Part shown: in pieces, positions 21,563 to 33,165 of the stretch
Layout of the letters: each line of letters begins with the position of its first letter
Numbering within the stretch: position 1 is the first letter of the stretch
Source of the DNA: Pollenia angustigena
Lineage: Eukaryota > Arthropoda > Insecta > Diptera > Polleniidae
DNA length: 64,000 bases
NCBI GenBank assembly: GCA_930367215.1
Contig: OV884058.1
Span: 196,186,208 to 196,250,207, forward strand
Reading direction: 5' to 3'
Notes under the pieces: generated by a model
Told to the model about the DNA's origin: nothing
The model's input: only the letters and a program-made list of their open reading frames with translations
The model's database searches: none
Translations under genes and position numbers: made by a program

Positions 21563-22552
21563 AAAAAGATAAAATATTAAATAATTTCATATTTTTAAAC
21601 AATTAATTTTGGTCACTAAGAAAACTTCAAAAGGTGAGAATAGCAAAATTTATGAGGTAAAATAAGTGAAAGATATTAGTAATTTTAAGTCCACTTAAAT
21701 AGTACATACTTTTGGCAAGATGATGTTTTATAAATTATGTGAGCAATTAGAACAAGGTCATTCGGCAGAGGTTCTTAAATTGTTTTATTTATTAGTATGT
21801 AGTTTAAATGTAATAATTATTATAAATAATAAATTGTTTTATTACAATACGATTTTATTTATTACATTTCAAAGCATCAAAAATGTGTGTGTTTGTTTTT
21901 CTAAGAAATTTGCCCGAAATTTTTCGAGAATTGCATTCACTTCAACTCGTAAATGTTTTAAAATACGAACGGGGGTTTTTTTTGTTAAATTTTAATTTTC
22001 ATGTCGAGTTTGTTTATAATTTTGTTTTTGGTTTTGCTAAAAATTTAATTTACAATTCAAAAAACAAAAAAAAAAAACACATGTGAAATTAATCGCGCTG
22101 AACGTTTGAATTAAATTGCACATGATTTTTGCTAGATTTTTTTCTTTTGTTTTCTATAATTTTGTGGTTCTTAGAAAAATTTATGCCATCTGTAAATTTT
22201 GTTTTACAGCCAGCCAGCCAGGCGGTTGTTTTGTTTGAATTTTTCCTGATTTATGTGCTAAAATCAAAACCGAAAATCGGTTTTTTCTGTTAAGTAAATA
22301 TTAAAAGAAAAAAACTTATTAACAAAATTTGCATTGTATTTAGGTTAGTTTTTTCGTACAAATTTCTAAGATTTTAAGAATTTAATAATTTTTAATTCGT
22401 CTGAAAATTAAAATAACTTTTAAGGCATGAGAGTAGAGTTTATTTTACAAAACTCTGAAGCTACATGGAGGTCCACAGCTTTATTCCTATTACGTTTTTT
22501 CAACAAATCATATATGATGTCCGTATACTAAAATAATTAATTTATATTACAA
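21563..22552. other. AT-rich sequence without supported features
   Basis: Includes short ORFs on the plus strand (21720-22086) that are low-complexity and not credible. A TTTAG|GTTAGT at about 22345 lacks a good pyrimidine tract. Confidence 0.4.
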
Positions 22553-22969
22553 GAGCCTATTTCAGATTTCCATATAATTTTATTTTTATTTAACATTAAA
22601 ACCGAATTTTCAACATAATTATCATTATTATTTGGAAATACAAAATTTATCATTAAAAGATTTTTGTATTAAGTGCTAAATTCCAAATTTTTCATATTTG
22701 AAAAAGATACTGAAATTTATTGTTGAGGGAAAACTAGTCTCTATGCGCATTTTACTGGTTGCTTAGCACAGATCTTCACGGCACCTTTTCCAAAGATTTA
22801 AGAAAAGCTAAAATATTATACAAATAAAACCTTAAAGTGAATAAGAATTATAAACACAGACTTACTTGTAACAATATCAAAGCTTAAACAAAACACCAAC
22901 AATAAACAGTGAGTTTATATTTTCTTGCATTCAAAAGTGATATTTAAAAAAAGTTCGTGAAATAGGCTC
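22553..22969. mobile_element. 417-bp MITE, TIR GAGCCTATTTCA
   Basis: GAGCCTATTTCA at the left and TGAAATAGGCTC at the right. Its interior (22735-22925, e.g. GCGCATTTTACTGGTTGCTTAG) is the reverse complement of 28605-28795 inside the MITE at 28291-28969, so the two share an interior but differ at their ends. Flanks CAA/TAA are nearly a 3-bp duplication. Confidence 0.6.
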
Positions 22970-23424
22970 TAATGCTTTATTTATAAAATATTGTTACTAG
23001 AATAGAAAGGAACTTAGGCTAGGTCGGACCTTTACTTTTTTTTAAAGTTATATGCAACTTTTTTTATACGGAATAACCACAGGAAAAATAGAAATGTGTT
23101 AAAATAAGATGATTTGTTCGAACTATTCGCATTCAACGCCTGAAGGCATACTACGCTTTTGTGCATGTAACTTTCTACGTAAAACAACCCAGATTTTACA
23201 TTTTTGACTGCTGCGCAGGATGCGAATAGATGTACAAAAAAAGCGAGGACCTCCAGATTAAAGGAAGAAATACATAAGACGAGTTAAATATTCGGCAAGT
23301 ATCGTGCGTTTAAAACTTAAGCGCATGAGAAAGGACAAGTTACACAACGCGTGTTATTAAAGCGTTTTTTGTAAAAGCTCCGGCACTTTTTTTGGTTTTG
23401 TAGTCCTCTGCCCATGTTCTCTAA

Positions 23425-23566
23425 GTGCCGGTTCACACACGTCAAGTTTGACTCGTCAAGCCTTGAGCTTTTGGGAGAGAAGGGAACAGAGAATGCCATT
23501 TCTTTTCCCCTCTTTCCTAAAAACTCTCGACTTGACGAGTCAAACTTGACGTGTGTGAACCGGCAC
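23425..23566. mobile_element. 142-bp MITE, TIR GTGCCGGTTCACACACGTC, TSD TAA
   Basis: Inverted ends of about 38 bp (GTGCCGGTTCACACACGTCA.. / ..TGACGTGTGTGAACCGGCAC) enclose a GA-rich centre. TAA flanks at 23422-23424 and 23567-23569. A diverged copy lies at 53583-53730. PIF/Harbinger-like. Confidence 0.88.
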
Positions 23567-23611
23567 TAACTCCCTCTTCGAGAAACTTTCGATTAAAATG
23601 TTCTGTTTTTC

Positions 23612-24852
23612 TCATTTCACTGCGTCTGTGTGGCATTCTATGTTGGCGAGAAAGTTCCCGCTTTGAACTGTCAAATAAACTCACGAATAAAAATGGGGTG
23701 AAAAAAAATTCAACACAAAAAATATACATATTAAAAATGTCATAATATTCCACTCGAAGTTGATGTGAAATTACGTTAAGCCCTTATGACACTTGATTTT
23801 ATATTCATTAATTGATAAAGAATTGATAGAAAGAAACAGTAAATGCTAGAAAGAGCAAACTATAAAAAATTTAAACAAAGTTTTTTAGTTTTTTTTCTCT
23901 TGTTATGGTTTTGTTTCAGGGATGGCGTTGAGAATTTTTAAAATTGTACCAAGAACTTTTAAGAAATGTACTTTTTTTACCCTAATTGTACTAAAAGATT
24001 TTTTAGTTGAAATTAATTTTATTTATGTTCTTAAAAAACACCACAAAAATGTATTATAAATCTTAGTTTAAAAAGTTTCAACAAAAAATTACAATTGAAA
24101 CAACTTAGCCATCCCTGTTCTGTTAATATTATTAAATGTTGTCAACTTTTTGTTTATGATAAACCTAAAAAACAAAAAGCGGTAAATCGCTGAATTTGCC
24201 CATAAACCGCTGATTCAGCAACACTTTTAATATTTCAAGATTGAAATGTCAATTTTAAGTTGAACAATTTTACATTTTTTTTGACATAATTTCATTTTTT
24301 ATCGATAACTTTAGTAAAATTTTTGACAGTTTGCCATTTATCTTAATACAGCTGAACCCTTCGCACTTGGTACATTTTTCTATTAGTTTATATTTGCACT
24401 GTTCACCAAAACTTGAACAATGCATTAAAAATGTAGTGTCATAAGGGCTTTAACAGCGACCAAAATTTACTAAAATTAAACAATTTTCAACAACGGCGAC
24501 GAAAAAACAACCGTCGGCTACACCAAATAATGTAAAGTGCGACTTTTATGTTTGTTGTTTACAAAATGGCTTTGAAAACATTCGCATATTTTTCAAAAAT
24601 GTTAAAAGCAAAATAATTAAACAATGAAGACATCAGCCAGGAACCAAATGCTTACCACTTCATTGCATTTTTAATATATTTTTTTGTGTTAAAATTTTTT
24701 CTCACCCCGTTTTTGCTCGTGAGTTTTTTGACAGTTCAAAGCGGGAACTTTCTCGCAAAAATTTTACAATCACACTTTTTCTGTAAATTGGCAAGTAATT
24801 TCCTTACGTGACAGCTAATACTCGCCAAAAATTTTACAGACGCAGTTATGTG
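23612..24852 (-). mobile_element. Foldback-type element (copy 2) carrying a nested MITE
   Basis: The segments ACTGCGTCTGT..GGCGAGAAAGTTCCCGC and GCGGGAACTTTCTCGC..ACAGACGCAGT face each other at the two ends (about 80-bp inverted regions). The body is the reverse complement of 14940-15515. The stretch 23779-24449 is a later insertion. Confidence 0.75.
23779..24449. mobile_element. 671-bp MITE, TIR AGCCCTTATGACACT, TSD TTA
   Basis: Perfect 15-bp inverted ends AGCCCTTATGACACT / AGTGTCATAAGGGCT, with TTA at 23776-23778 and 24450-24452. The related foldback copy at 14940-15515 lacks this segment, giving an empty-site comparison. PIF/Harbinger-like. Non-coding interior. Confidence 0.85.
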
Positions 24853-25055
24853 AGAAAGCCAGTTGCTTGTATCAATTTATTTCATTTTTGTTTCTTTTCC
24901 CACGTTTCAATCGGAAAGTTTCTCGACGCGGGAGTTACAGAACATGGGCACTGTTCTATGAAAAAGCGCTTGTTTCGCTTTTTTTTGACTCTCGCACTAA
25001 CGTTTATTAGGGCCCTAATCATGTAAAACGCAACGCAATGCCAAAGAATTATATT

Positions 25056-25241
25056 GAAAGCAAAAACAAATTCATAAATATTTTGTAATATTGTTGTTGC
25101 TTTCTACAGAAATTCATGTACCGTTTTAAAATTTTCAACGCCACAAGCTATGCGACGTTTGAAATTTTAAAACGCAATGTGAATTTCTGTAGAAAGCAAC
25201 AACATAATTACAAAATATTTATGACATTGTTTTTGCTTTCT
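25056..25241. repeat. 186-bp long-arm hairpin
   Basis: GAAAGCAAAAACAA.. (from 25056) is inverted to ..TTGTTTTTGCTTTC (to about 25240), with arms of about 88 nt, few mismatches and a loop of about 10 nt (CACAAGCTAT). A transcript of the host intron would fold into a long stem, a possible Dicer-2 substrate. Probably derived from a foldback transposon. Confidence 0.85.
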
Positions 25242-25289
25242 TTTACTTTTTGTTACTTCTACCTTAATACAACTGGTTTTAGCAGATTT

Positions 25290-25900
25290 GTCTCCAGTAG
25301 ATCTGAGATAGTAGCATTGACTCTAGTAGCATTAACTCTAGAAGTGTTAAGCCTTAAAGAGTTGATTGTAGTAGCATCGACTATAGTAGAGTTGACTATA
25401 TGAGCGTTGGCACTAGTACCCTTGATTCTAATAGAGTTGACTTTATTGGAGTTGACTCTAGTAGAGTTGACTCGGGTAGAGTTAACTTTATTAGAGTTTA
25501 TTTAAGAGAAGTTGACACTAGCAGAGATGACAGAAGTAGAGTAGGCTCTAGTAGAGTTGACTTTATAAGTCTAGTAGAGTTTATTTTAGAAGAGTTGACG
25601 CGGGTTTAGTTGACTCTAGCACAGTTGCTACTAGAATAGTTGACTCTAAAAGAGTTGACTTTAGTAGATTTGACTCTAGTATAGTTGAATCGGGCAGAGT
25701 TGACTGAAGTAGAGTTGGCTCTAGTAGATTTGACTGTAGTAAAGTCGAGTCTCTTAGAGTTGACTCTAGTAGCCTTCGATCTACAGCATTGACTCTAGTA
25801 AAGTTGACTCTAAAAGCATTGACTCAAGTAAAGTTTGATCTAGTAGAGTTAACTTTAATCGAGTTGACTCCAATATAGTTGACTCCAACATCAAATTGTA
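25290..25900. repeat. Main field of the 15-bp repeat GTTGACTCTAGTAGA
   Basis: About forty degenerate units in tandem, most recognisable as AGAGTTGACTCTAGT. A plus-strand ORF at 25400-25609 simply reads the unit (SSRVD-like pentapeptide) and is not a gene. See the sister field at 16490-16985. Confidence 0.85.
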
Positions 25901-25930
25901 CAAAATCATATAACTTTGTTATTAATTCAT

Positions 25931-25960
25931 GTTTTTTTTTCTTTTTCTTTTTAGGTAAGT
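25931..25960 (+). promoter_or_regulatory. Candidate recursive splice site (zero-length exon)
   Basis: A run of 21 pyrimidines in GTTTTTTTTTCTTTTTCTTTTTAG is followed immediately by GTAAGT: the AG ends at 25954 and the GT starts at 25955. This juxtaposition of a strong 3' splice site and a perfect 5' splice site is the ratchet point known from long Drosophila introns. TTATTAATTC just upstream could supply the branch point. It lies 19.2 kb downstream of the donor at 6737, on the same strand, and is followed by over 1 kb of DNA free of obvious transposons. Confidence 0.7.
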
Positions 25961-27252
25961 CAAAAATCATATCTACCGATTGGTTAATTAAGGTATCTAT
26001 ATAAAAAAAGAAATAATAGTGATCTTAAGACTACATTCGGAAATTTTTTTCTTTTTATATAACAAATAAATATGCTAAATTTGTTTATCCCTTCTCATTA
26101 ATGTTGGATAATGTTATTAAAAGAAAATTATTGCAATATTTGTGGAAAAAATGGGGGGTTTTCCAATGTGCAATTTTTACAATATTTCTTTCAATGATTC
26201 ATTATTTAACTAACAGTTAATTGATGGCGTCTTAAATTCAGTTCACACATTTATCTATTAAACAAAAAAAAAAAAAACAACAAAATAAACTCATATTACA
26301 AATTAATGTGCAAAATAATGCAAAATTGATACAGTCGGCCTAATAAATACACAAACATGATATTTTTACAGCCAATTTCCAGATATGTATTCTCAATGTG
26401 ATAAATGATCTTGCTTTGAAGTGTTTTTTTTTCTGCTTAAATTAAATTGTATTTGACTTTAAGTTGATGTCTAAATTTCTCGGTAAATAAAATCATAACA
26501 AACTTGGACAATGAATGAATCATCGTGATTATTTCTTCTTGAGTTAGACTTGTAGACGCACTTGATTAAAAAGCTAAACAAGACTTGAATGAAATTTTCT
26601 ACTTTATGACAAAAAAAAATAAATAAATTTGTTATGATCACACAAAATAATTTGGCTGACCGGGCGATTTTTGCTATAAATCACAAACCAAAGAAATTTT
26701 TTTTAAATACCGGCTACTTTTAGTTGAGGAATGTTGTAGTCGGCACATTTTTGCAGTGTGAACTTGGCTGTAAATTCTTGCACATAAAAACTGGCTGGAA
26801 GTTTACAAAAAATCAGGGAGAGAGCGAGCTCACGCTTTTGTGCCATGAATCATCTCAACCATTCAGCCATGTTTTCATTTAGAAATTTTTTTGTTTTTAA
26901 ACCAAAATCAAGTTACCAGAAAGATATACGAGCGAGAAGGCATATCTCGTATCAATGAATGAATAGTTTGATGTTGTGCAAAAAAAAAAATACTTGACAT
27001 GAACTTTTTCTGTTTTTATTTCAGACTGTTTTTTTTTAAACATTTTTAGACAAGATAAATTTACTTCTTGTACACACTTCAATTGCATGATTTAGAGTAT
27101 TGGAATGTTAAATGTTGATTACTTTGAAATCAATTGCAAAACACGGGTATTTCACACAAACAGTGGGCACTTAAAATGAATGGTAAGCTTGATTCACATA
27201 AATTTCGATCAATATTGGGTTTAATTTTTTGTCAAGCTGGGGGTCCAATTCT
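25961..27252. other. Transposon-free AT-rich stretch after the recursive splice site
   Basis: No inverted-repeat element, no dispersed repeat seen elsewhere in the window, no coding exon. It may be older, constrained intronic sequence. Confidence 0.45.
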
Positions 27253-27650
27253 AGCAGTCGTGATCGAATACTTTTGCGATTCCAAAATAATTTTGTTTTG
27301 TTCGCTTTACTTACATGTAAAACAAAAACAATATTTTATTAGTTTTTTTTTTGTTTGTTTTTAAATGTAAGTTAAGCGATCGAAGTCAACAACAACATTT
27401 TCCACTTCATCAACTGAGAGACATGGGGGTCTGCAATCACACCTGTTTCAAGGCTTCGTTCGCAAATTAATGAACAGGCAGTAATTCTTTAAGTCGATAC
27501 TGAACGAGTGGAAATTATTTTTTCAGTGTTGTGAAAATCAACTAAATTCTTTGCAACACAGCAAAAATAATTTCGATTCGTTCAGTATCGATTGAAAGAA
27601 TGATAAATAAAATTGTTTTCGAATCGAAAAATTATTGGATCGCGAGTGCC
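27253..27650. mobile_element. MITE of the GGCAGTCGTGATCG family (copy 2)
   Basis: Left GCAGTCGTGATCGAATAC and right GGATCGCGAGTGCC are inverted ends; inner AATCGAAAATTATT.. and TTCAGTATCGATTGA words match copies 1 and 3. Confidence 0.65.
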
Positions 27651-28290
27651 AAAATAAGCCCACTGGCTTAAATCGGGTTGTCTGTAGTCGAGTTGACTTT
27701 AGCAAAGTTGACTCTAATTTAATTGACGCTTATCGAATAGACTTTTCTCGACTCTAATCAAGTTTAACTTTCATCTTGGAAATCCCATTTATCAAGTGGC
27801 CACTGTTTGAGTTTCCAAAATTGTTTTCCAGTTTCAGATTGCATGCATGCTTTTTTTATTCCCCCATTTCTGCGCAACGTGTTCACTCATTTGTAATACT
27901 TTGTCATTATGCAACATGTTGCTTGCATCATGCTGGGCTTGCGTGATTAAAAATGCAACTAAAAGCAACAGATAAAAAACTAAACTTGTTTAATTTTGTT
28001 TTTTATGGTTTCTAAAAGTTAAAAAAGAAAGACACTAAAAAATAATTGTCAAGTTTAATTTATTTTAATAACAACGTTCAGGCTTATACTTGACGAATAT
28101 AACAGTAAAAAGAGTTTTATTTGTAGTTTAATTGTAACTGTCAGTTACAAGAAGGATATTTAGTGGCACTTTTTATAAAAAAAGCTATAAATATTTATTT
28201 ATTAAGTTTAAATAACTATGCAATAGTAACGTAGACCATTTTTGGCGGGACACCCACAACCCTCGTACTGACAGACTAGCACACCACTAA

Positions 28291-28969
28291 AGGCTAGTTT
28301 ACACTATTATACTTTGTATTAATACATGTCAAAAACTCAAGTTATATATAAAAGTCTGATAGTGTGAATGCATGTGTGATGAAAATGACAAGTTTTATGA
28401 AAAAAGTTTAACATCCCATACGACTGCATCGTTTTTTAAAAAATGTCTAAACAAAAATACTTTTCATTGGATCAGGGTTGCATTTTATTTTATATGTGAA
28501 TGTTTATACTTTGTGTGATGGTGTGAATACAAACTGTTACGTTTAATACGATTTTTGTTGGAACAGTTTCAATCAATTGTAGTGGGGAATGTAAGGAGAG
28601 ATAAACTCACTGTTTGTTGTTGATGTTGTTGTTTAAACTTTGATATCGTTACAAGCAGAACTGTTGCTTATAATTCTTATACGTAAAACAGTTTTATTTG
28701 GTTTAATATCTTTAGTTTTTCTAAAATCTTTATGGATGAAGTTTCCTGACGATCTGGCCTAAGCAACCAGTGAAATGCGCATAGAAATAGCTTATCCCAT
28801 CAACAATAAATTTCAGTGTTTTTATCAAGAATAAAAATTGGGAATTAAGCACGAATAACAAAACCTTTTAAATTTAAATATTTTGACAGTCGCCATAAAA
28901 CTTATTAGATTTCTATCTCACAAAGTATTATGGAATACGTAAGACTTGTGAGATAGTGTAAACTAGCCT
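28291..28969. mobile_element. 679-bp MITE, TIR AGGCTAGTTTACACTAT, TSD TAA
   Basis: Inverted ends AGGCTAGTTTACACTAT / ATAGTGTAAACTAGCCT with TAA at 28288-28290 and 28970-28972. The interior shares about 190 bp, inverted, with 22735-22925. PIF/Harbinger-like; no transposase. Confidence 0.82.
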
Positions 28970-29346
28970 TAACTAGTATACCGTGGCACCCAAAAGTATT
29001 AAATTATAAAGCATTTCCAGTCAAAAATGTGAGTTGATTCTAATAGAGGTAACTTTAGTATAATTTGTTGTAGAAAGGTTGAATTTCATTAAGTTAACTC
29101 TTGTTGAGGAAGGGAAAAACCAAACACTGAAGTTGGATCTAGTAGAGTAGATTCTCCTAGAATTGACTCTAGAAGAGTTGTCTCTGGTAGGGTTAACTCT
29201 ATAATAGTGTTGACTCTGGTAGAAATAACTTAAATAAACATGACTCTACTAGAGTTAGCTTAAGACAAGTAATCTCTATTTGAGTTTGCTCTAGAAGTGA
29301 TGACCCTAATAAAGTTGTGAAAAAGTTGGCTCTTTTATTTGTTTTA

Positions 29347-30053
29347 GTTTCTATAATCGTTGGTATTTAGGATGGATGGCTTTTTGGGACACCATATCCA
29401 ATCCAAATATTGGGATCGTTAAAAGCCTCTGGACAGGCTCCTTCAATGTTTCTATAATCGTTGGTATTTAGGATGGATGGCTTTTTGGGACACCATATCC
29501 AATTCAAATATTGGGATCGCTAAAAGGCTATGGACAGGCTCCTGTAATGTTTCTATAATCGTTGGTATTTAGGATGGATGGCTTTTTGGGACACCATATC
29601 CAATTCAAATATTGGGATCGCTAAAAGCCTCTGGACAGGCTCCTTTAATGTTTCTATAATCGTTGGTATTTAGGATGGATGGCTTTTTGGGACACCATAT
29701 CCAATTCAAATATTGGGATCGCTAAAAGCCTCTGGACAGGCTCCTGTAATGTTTCTATAATCGTTGGTATTTAGGATGGATGGCTTTTTGGGACACCATA
29801 TCCAATTCAAATATTGGGATCGCTAAAAGCCTCTGGACAGGCTCCTGTAATGTTTCTATAATCGTTGGTATTTAGGATGGATGGCTTTTTGGGACACCAT
29901 ATCCAATTCAAATATTGGGATCGCTAAAAGCCTCTGGACAGGCTCCTTCAATGTTTCTATAATCGTTGGTATTTAGGATGGATGGCTTTTTGGGACACCA
30001 TATCCAATCCAAATATTGGGATCGCTAAAAGCCTCTGGACAGGCTCCTTCAAT
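29347..30053. repeat. Minisatellite, seven units of 101 bp
   Basis: Units start GTTTCTATAATCGTTGG at 29347, 29448, 29549, 29650, 29751, 29852 and 29953, exactly 101 bp each. They differ at only a few sites (for example CCAATCC/CCAATTC, TTCAAT/TGTAAT/TTTAAT), so the array is young or homogenised. It is flanked on the left by degenerate 15-bp repeat. On the right a more GC-balanced patch (30060-30310) shows partial inverted similarity (AACCTTCACCTTAGC / GGTAAGGCGAAGGTT). Confidence 0.97.
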
Positions 30054-31093
30054 GCCTAGCAATTAACCTGAAACGCAACGGTGTAACCTTCACCTTAGCA
30101 ATACCCACCCGGGTACCATTTCGGTTAATATTACATTTTTACTCACTTAACAAATTATTGTTTTAAAACAACTGAAACAAAAATTTTATAACGAAAGCTT
30201 CTTTAAAAAAAACTGAAGAAAAAAAGTTAACTTGGCTGTAACATCCTGGTGGGTATTGGTAAGCGCTGTATATAAAAACTTTGGTAAGGCGAAGGTTAAC
30301 GTGCGATCGCGTTCTTATATCACTCAAGCTATTGTTGGGAAACCTGAAAACATTACCAAAAAATACTTGACTAATGGCCGGTAGAAGTGAGCTGCTTGGC
30401 AAACTCGGTAAAGGAATCAATTATAACTGTTTTCTTGAAAAAAAACCCCATACCCATGGTGCCCTTTGTCTCTTATAGGAACTACAGAACAAAACATATA
30501 AATTTGCACATATGTACATATATAGAGGTGGCTCTTTTAGATTTGACTCCACTAGAGTTTTCTTTAGTGGTAAAGATTACTTGTTCTAGGTTCTACTCTA
30601 GAAGAGATAATTAGATATGTAATTCCCTAGTAGATATGACTCTATTTAAAAAGAGTATAATTTAATAATTCCTATAAAGTAGAATCTGAGAATTTATTTC
30701 TCATGGTGAGTTACATTTATTATATTAATTTTCATATTAAATCGAATGTGTATTCAAGATAAATAACAAATTTAAAAGCTTTTTTTATACTTTAATAGTC
30801 TCCTTATTCCTTCAGTATTTTCCAGGAATATTTTCTATGCACTATCAGAATTTTGTTTGTATATTTCTGTTACGAGGCTTACTTTAATTATCCTTCGGTA
30901 ATGAAGTAAATTGTACATAGTAAATAGTTGTATAGACACCAGCAGAATGTAATGCATTTTCTGGCCCGCTACAGCTTTCGTTAGCATTCTTTGTCTCTTA
31001 TTTCTGGAAAATATTGAAGAAATAAGCTTTTAAAATTGTAATTTGACTTAGATAGAATACACAATCGATTTAATATGAAAATTTATAATTCTT

Positions 31094-32270
31094 ACTAGCT
31101 GTCCCGGCAAACGTTGTTTTGCAAAATAACTTATTTCTAGTGAAAGAAAGAGGAATATAGCGCTTTATACCGTGATCGGCGATGAAAAAAACAAATGCCA
31201 TTTATTTCTTTATTTATGTTCATTACATATTCAAAAGTTAAACATAAAAAATTGACGTATTTTTAATCCCGAAGTATTAGTATAAATTAAACAGAGATAA
31301 TCAATTTTTAATACGAAGAGCAATTGCGTGTACGATATTTTTTGTCAGTCCGTCTTTAGCCAACACAAATAAGATCGATGGCTTGCCCAAATCTAGGCCG
31401 TAAACAGACATTTTTTAATGACCAATTGTGTACTATTGCAAAGCCAAAGTAGAATAACCGGAGAAAAATTAAAAAAAAAAAAAATACATAAACTTTTCAA
31501 AAGAATTAGTTAAATAATTTAGAAGGCATAGGAGGGGGATGATTTTACCCTTTTTGCTTAATTTTACGCCGTAAGTGTTAAAACTTATAGCATTTAGTTC
31601 CTTCAAGACTTGAGCCTATCATCGGATAATTAATTAAGAAGACATAGGCAGAGGGAGATTTAACCCCTTTTGCCCTATTTTATGCCCTAAATGTTGGAAT
31701 TTCCAAAAAATGTTTTCCTTAAAGTTCCTTTAGATGTTACAGTGTCTGCATACCAAATTTTAAGAAAGCCGATTGATTAGTTAAGATGATATAAGGAGGG
31801 GGAGCGTTTACCCCTCTTACTGAATAATAAAAATTGTAGGCTATAGTTCCTTCCAGATTTTATCGTTTGATTAGTTACGAAGATATTGGAAGGGACAGCT
31901 TTTACCCCATTTGCCCTATTTTACACCCTCTAGCGATATGAAATAAACCTTAAGATCTATTCCAAATGTCATTGTACACATAAGGCAGTACGATACATGG
32001 TTTGGTAACTTTTCAAGAGAGAGTAAATCATTATAATATGGAAAATGGAGGGCATTTTTTTGATATTTGTAGGAATATTTGTAGGTATATAGGAAAATCT
32101 AAATGCCATATCTCCGGAACCACTGGGCTGATTTTGTGCAAACTTCACATAAACCATCTACAGACTTTCCCCAAACTACACTTATATTTTGGTTTAAATC
32201 GGTCGACCAGTTTTTGCAGTTAGTGGTGACATCAAAGTGAACACTTCTTTTTATATATATAATATATGAT
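31094..32270 (+). mobile_element. Insect interspersed repeat starting ACTAGCTGTCCCGGC
   Basis: Starts ACTAGCTGTCCCGGCAAACG and ends near CAAAGTGAACACTTC..TATATATATAATATATGATA. This start (..CCCGGCAAACGTTGTTTTGC) is familiar to me from many insect genomes. Four degenerate internal units of about 120-150 bp (AGGGGGA..TTTTACCC..TTTGCCCTATTTTA) occupy 31510-31930. Superfamily not stated with confidence. Confidence 0.6.
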
Positions 32271-32649
32271 AAAGATTTTCATAAAATCAAAAATAATTTA
32301 AATATTGTTTGTTTAGTATTTTTATATGTAGCGAAATATATTTTTAAAAATACAACTTGGGTGGCATATTTCTAAAAAAAAAATCTATACCAGAAAAAAA
32401 TAGAATTCGTTTTATTTTTTCCCCAATATTTTTATGATAATTTTTCCATGATTACCTTCCTTAAAAAATTTTAAGATAAAACAAAAATGTGCTTTTTAAT
32501 TAATCATATTTTCAACTGTCAATGTCGACATTTTACATAATATTTAAAAAAATACAGTCGAACTTCTCAATAACGAACTTTTTTTACAATAAAGCTTTCC
32601 CTATTATGAATTGATTCTTAAAACAGTGGTTTTTCGATAAATGAACAAA

Positions 32650-32876
32650 TCGCTCATTTGCTGCTAGACCGGCATAACTCAAAAAAATCCATTTCGAGAT
32701 AAACGCATTTTAAGTTTTTGATTTGCTCTAACTACTTAGAAAAAAAAGACACATTCTCTTCAAACTGGGAAAGTATAAAAGATATAAAGATGAATTTAAT
32801 ACACAAAGCGAACAATTCCATCTCATCTCCAAAGTTTCATTTTTTGAGTTATGCCGGTCTTGCAGCAAATGAGCGA
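32650..32876. mobile_element. 227-bp MITE, TIR TCGCTCATTTGCTGC
   Basis: TCGCTCATTTGCTGC.TAGACCGGCATAACTC at the left is inverted at the right (GAGTTATGCCGGTCTTGCAGCAAATGAGCGA), about 36 bp with one indel. No clear target duplication. Confidence 0.75.
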
Positions 32877-33165
32877 AATGTTTTAATAAATAAAATTGGG
32901 CCATATGAATTTTTGTCTCCATGTAGGGAATTGCATAAAAAAAATTTCTTTTAGAGGATGGCAAAACATTAATAAAGCCCACAAAATAGCGAAAGTGATT
33001 GTGTGTATGTTTAAATGGGGTTTCCGATCCCAGAATCAATGGGAACTTGGTTGTTATAAAGGGTGGTTAAATTTTAAGGGCCGGCGTAGATTTTGAATAA
33101 AACACAAATCATTTAGAAAAATTAGTGTCATTTCTTTTTATTATGATAACATTGGTATGGTTCAA

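Noticed and set aside
25400..25609. ORF with repeated SSRVD-like pentapeptides
   Set aside because: The 15-bp period makes any frame look like a pentapeptide repeat. The array continues far beyond the ORF with stops, so it is not a repeat protein.
29347..30053. CRISPR-like array
   Set aside because: Units are contiguous 101-bp repeats with no unique spacers, in a eukaryotic genome; it is a minisatellite.
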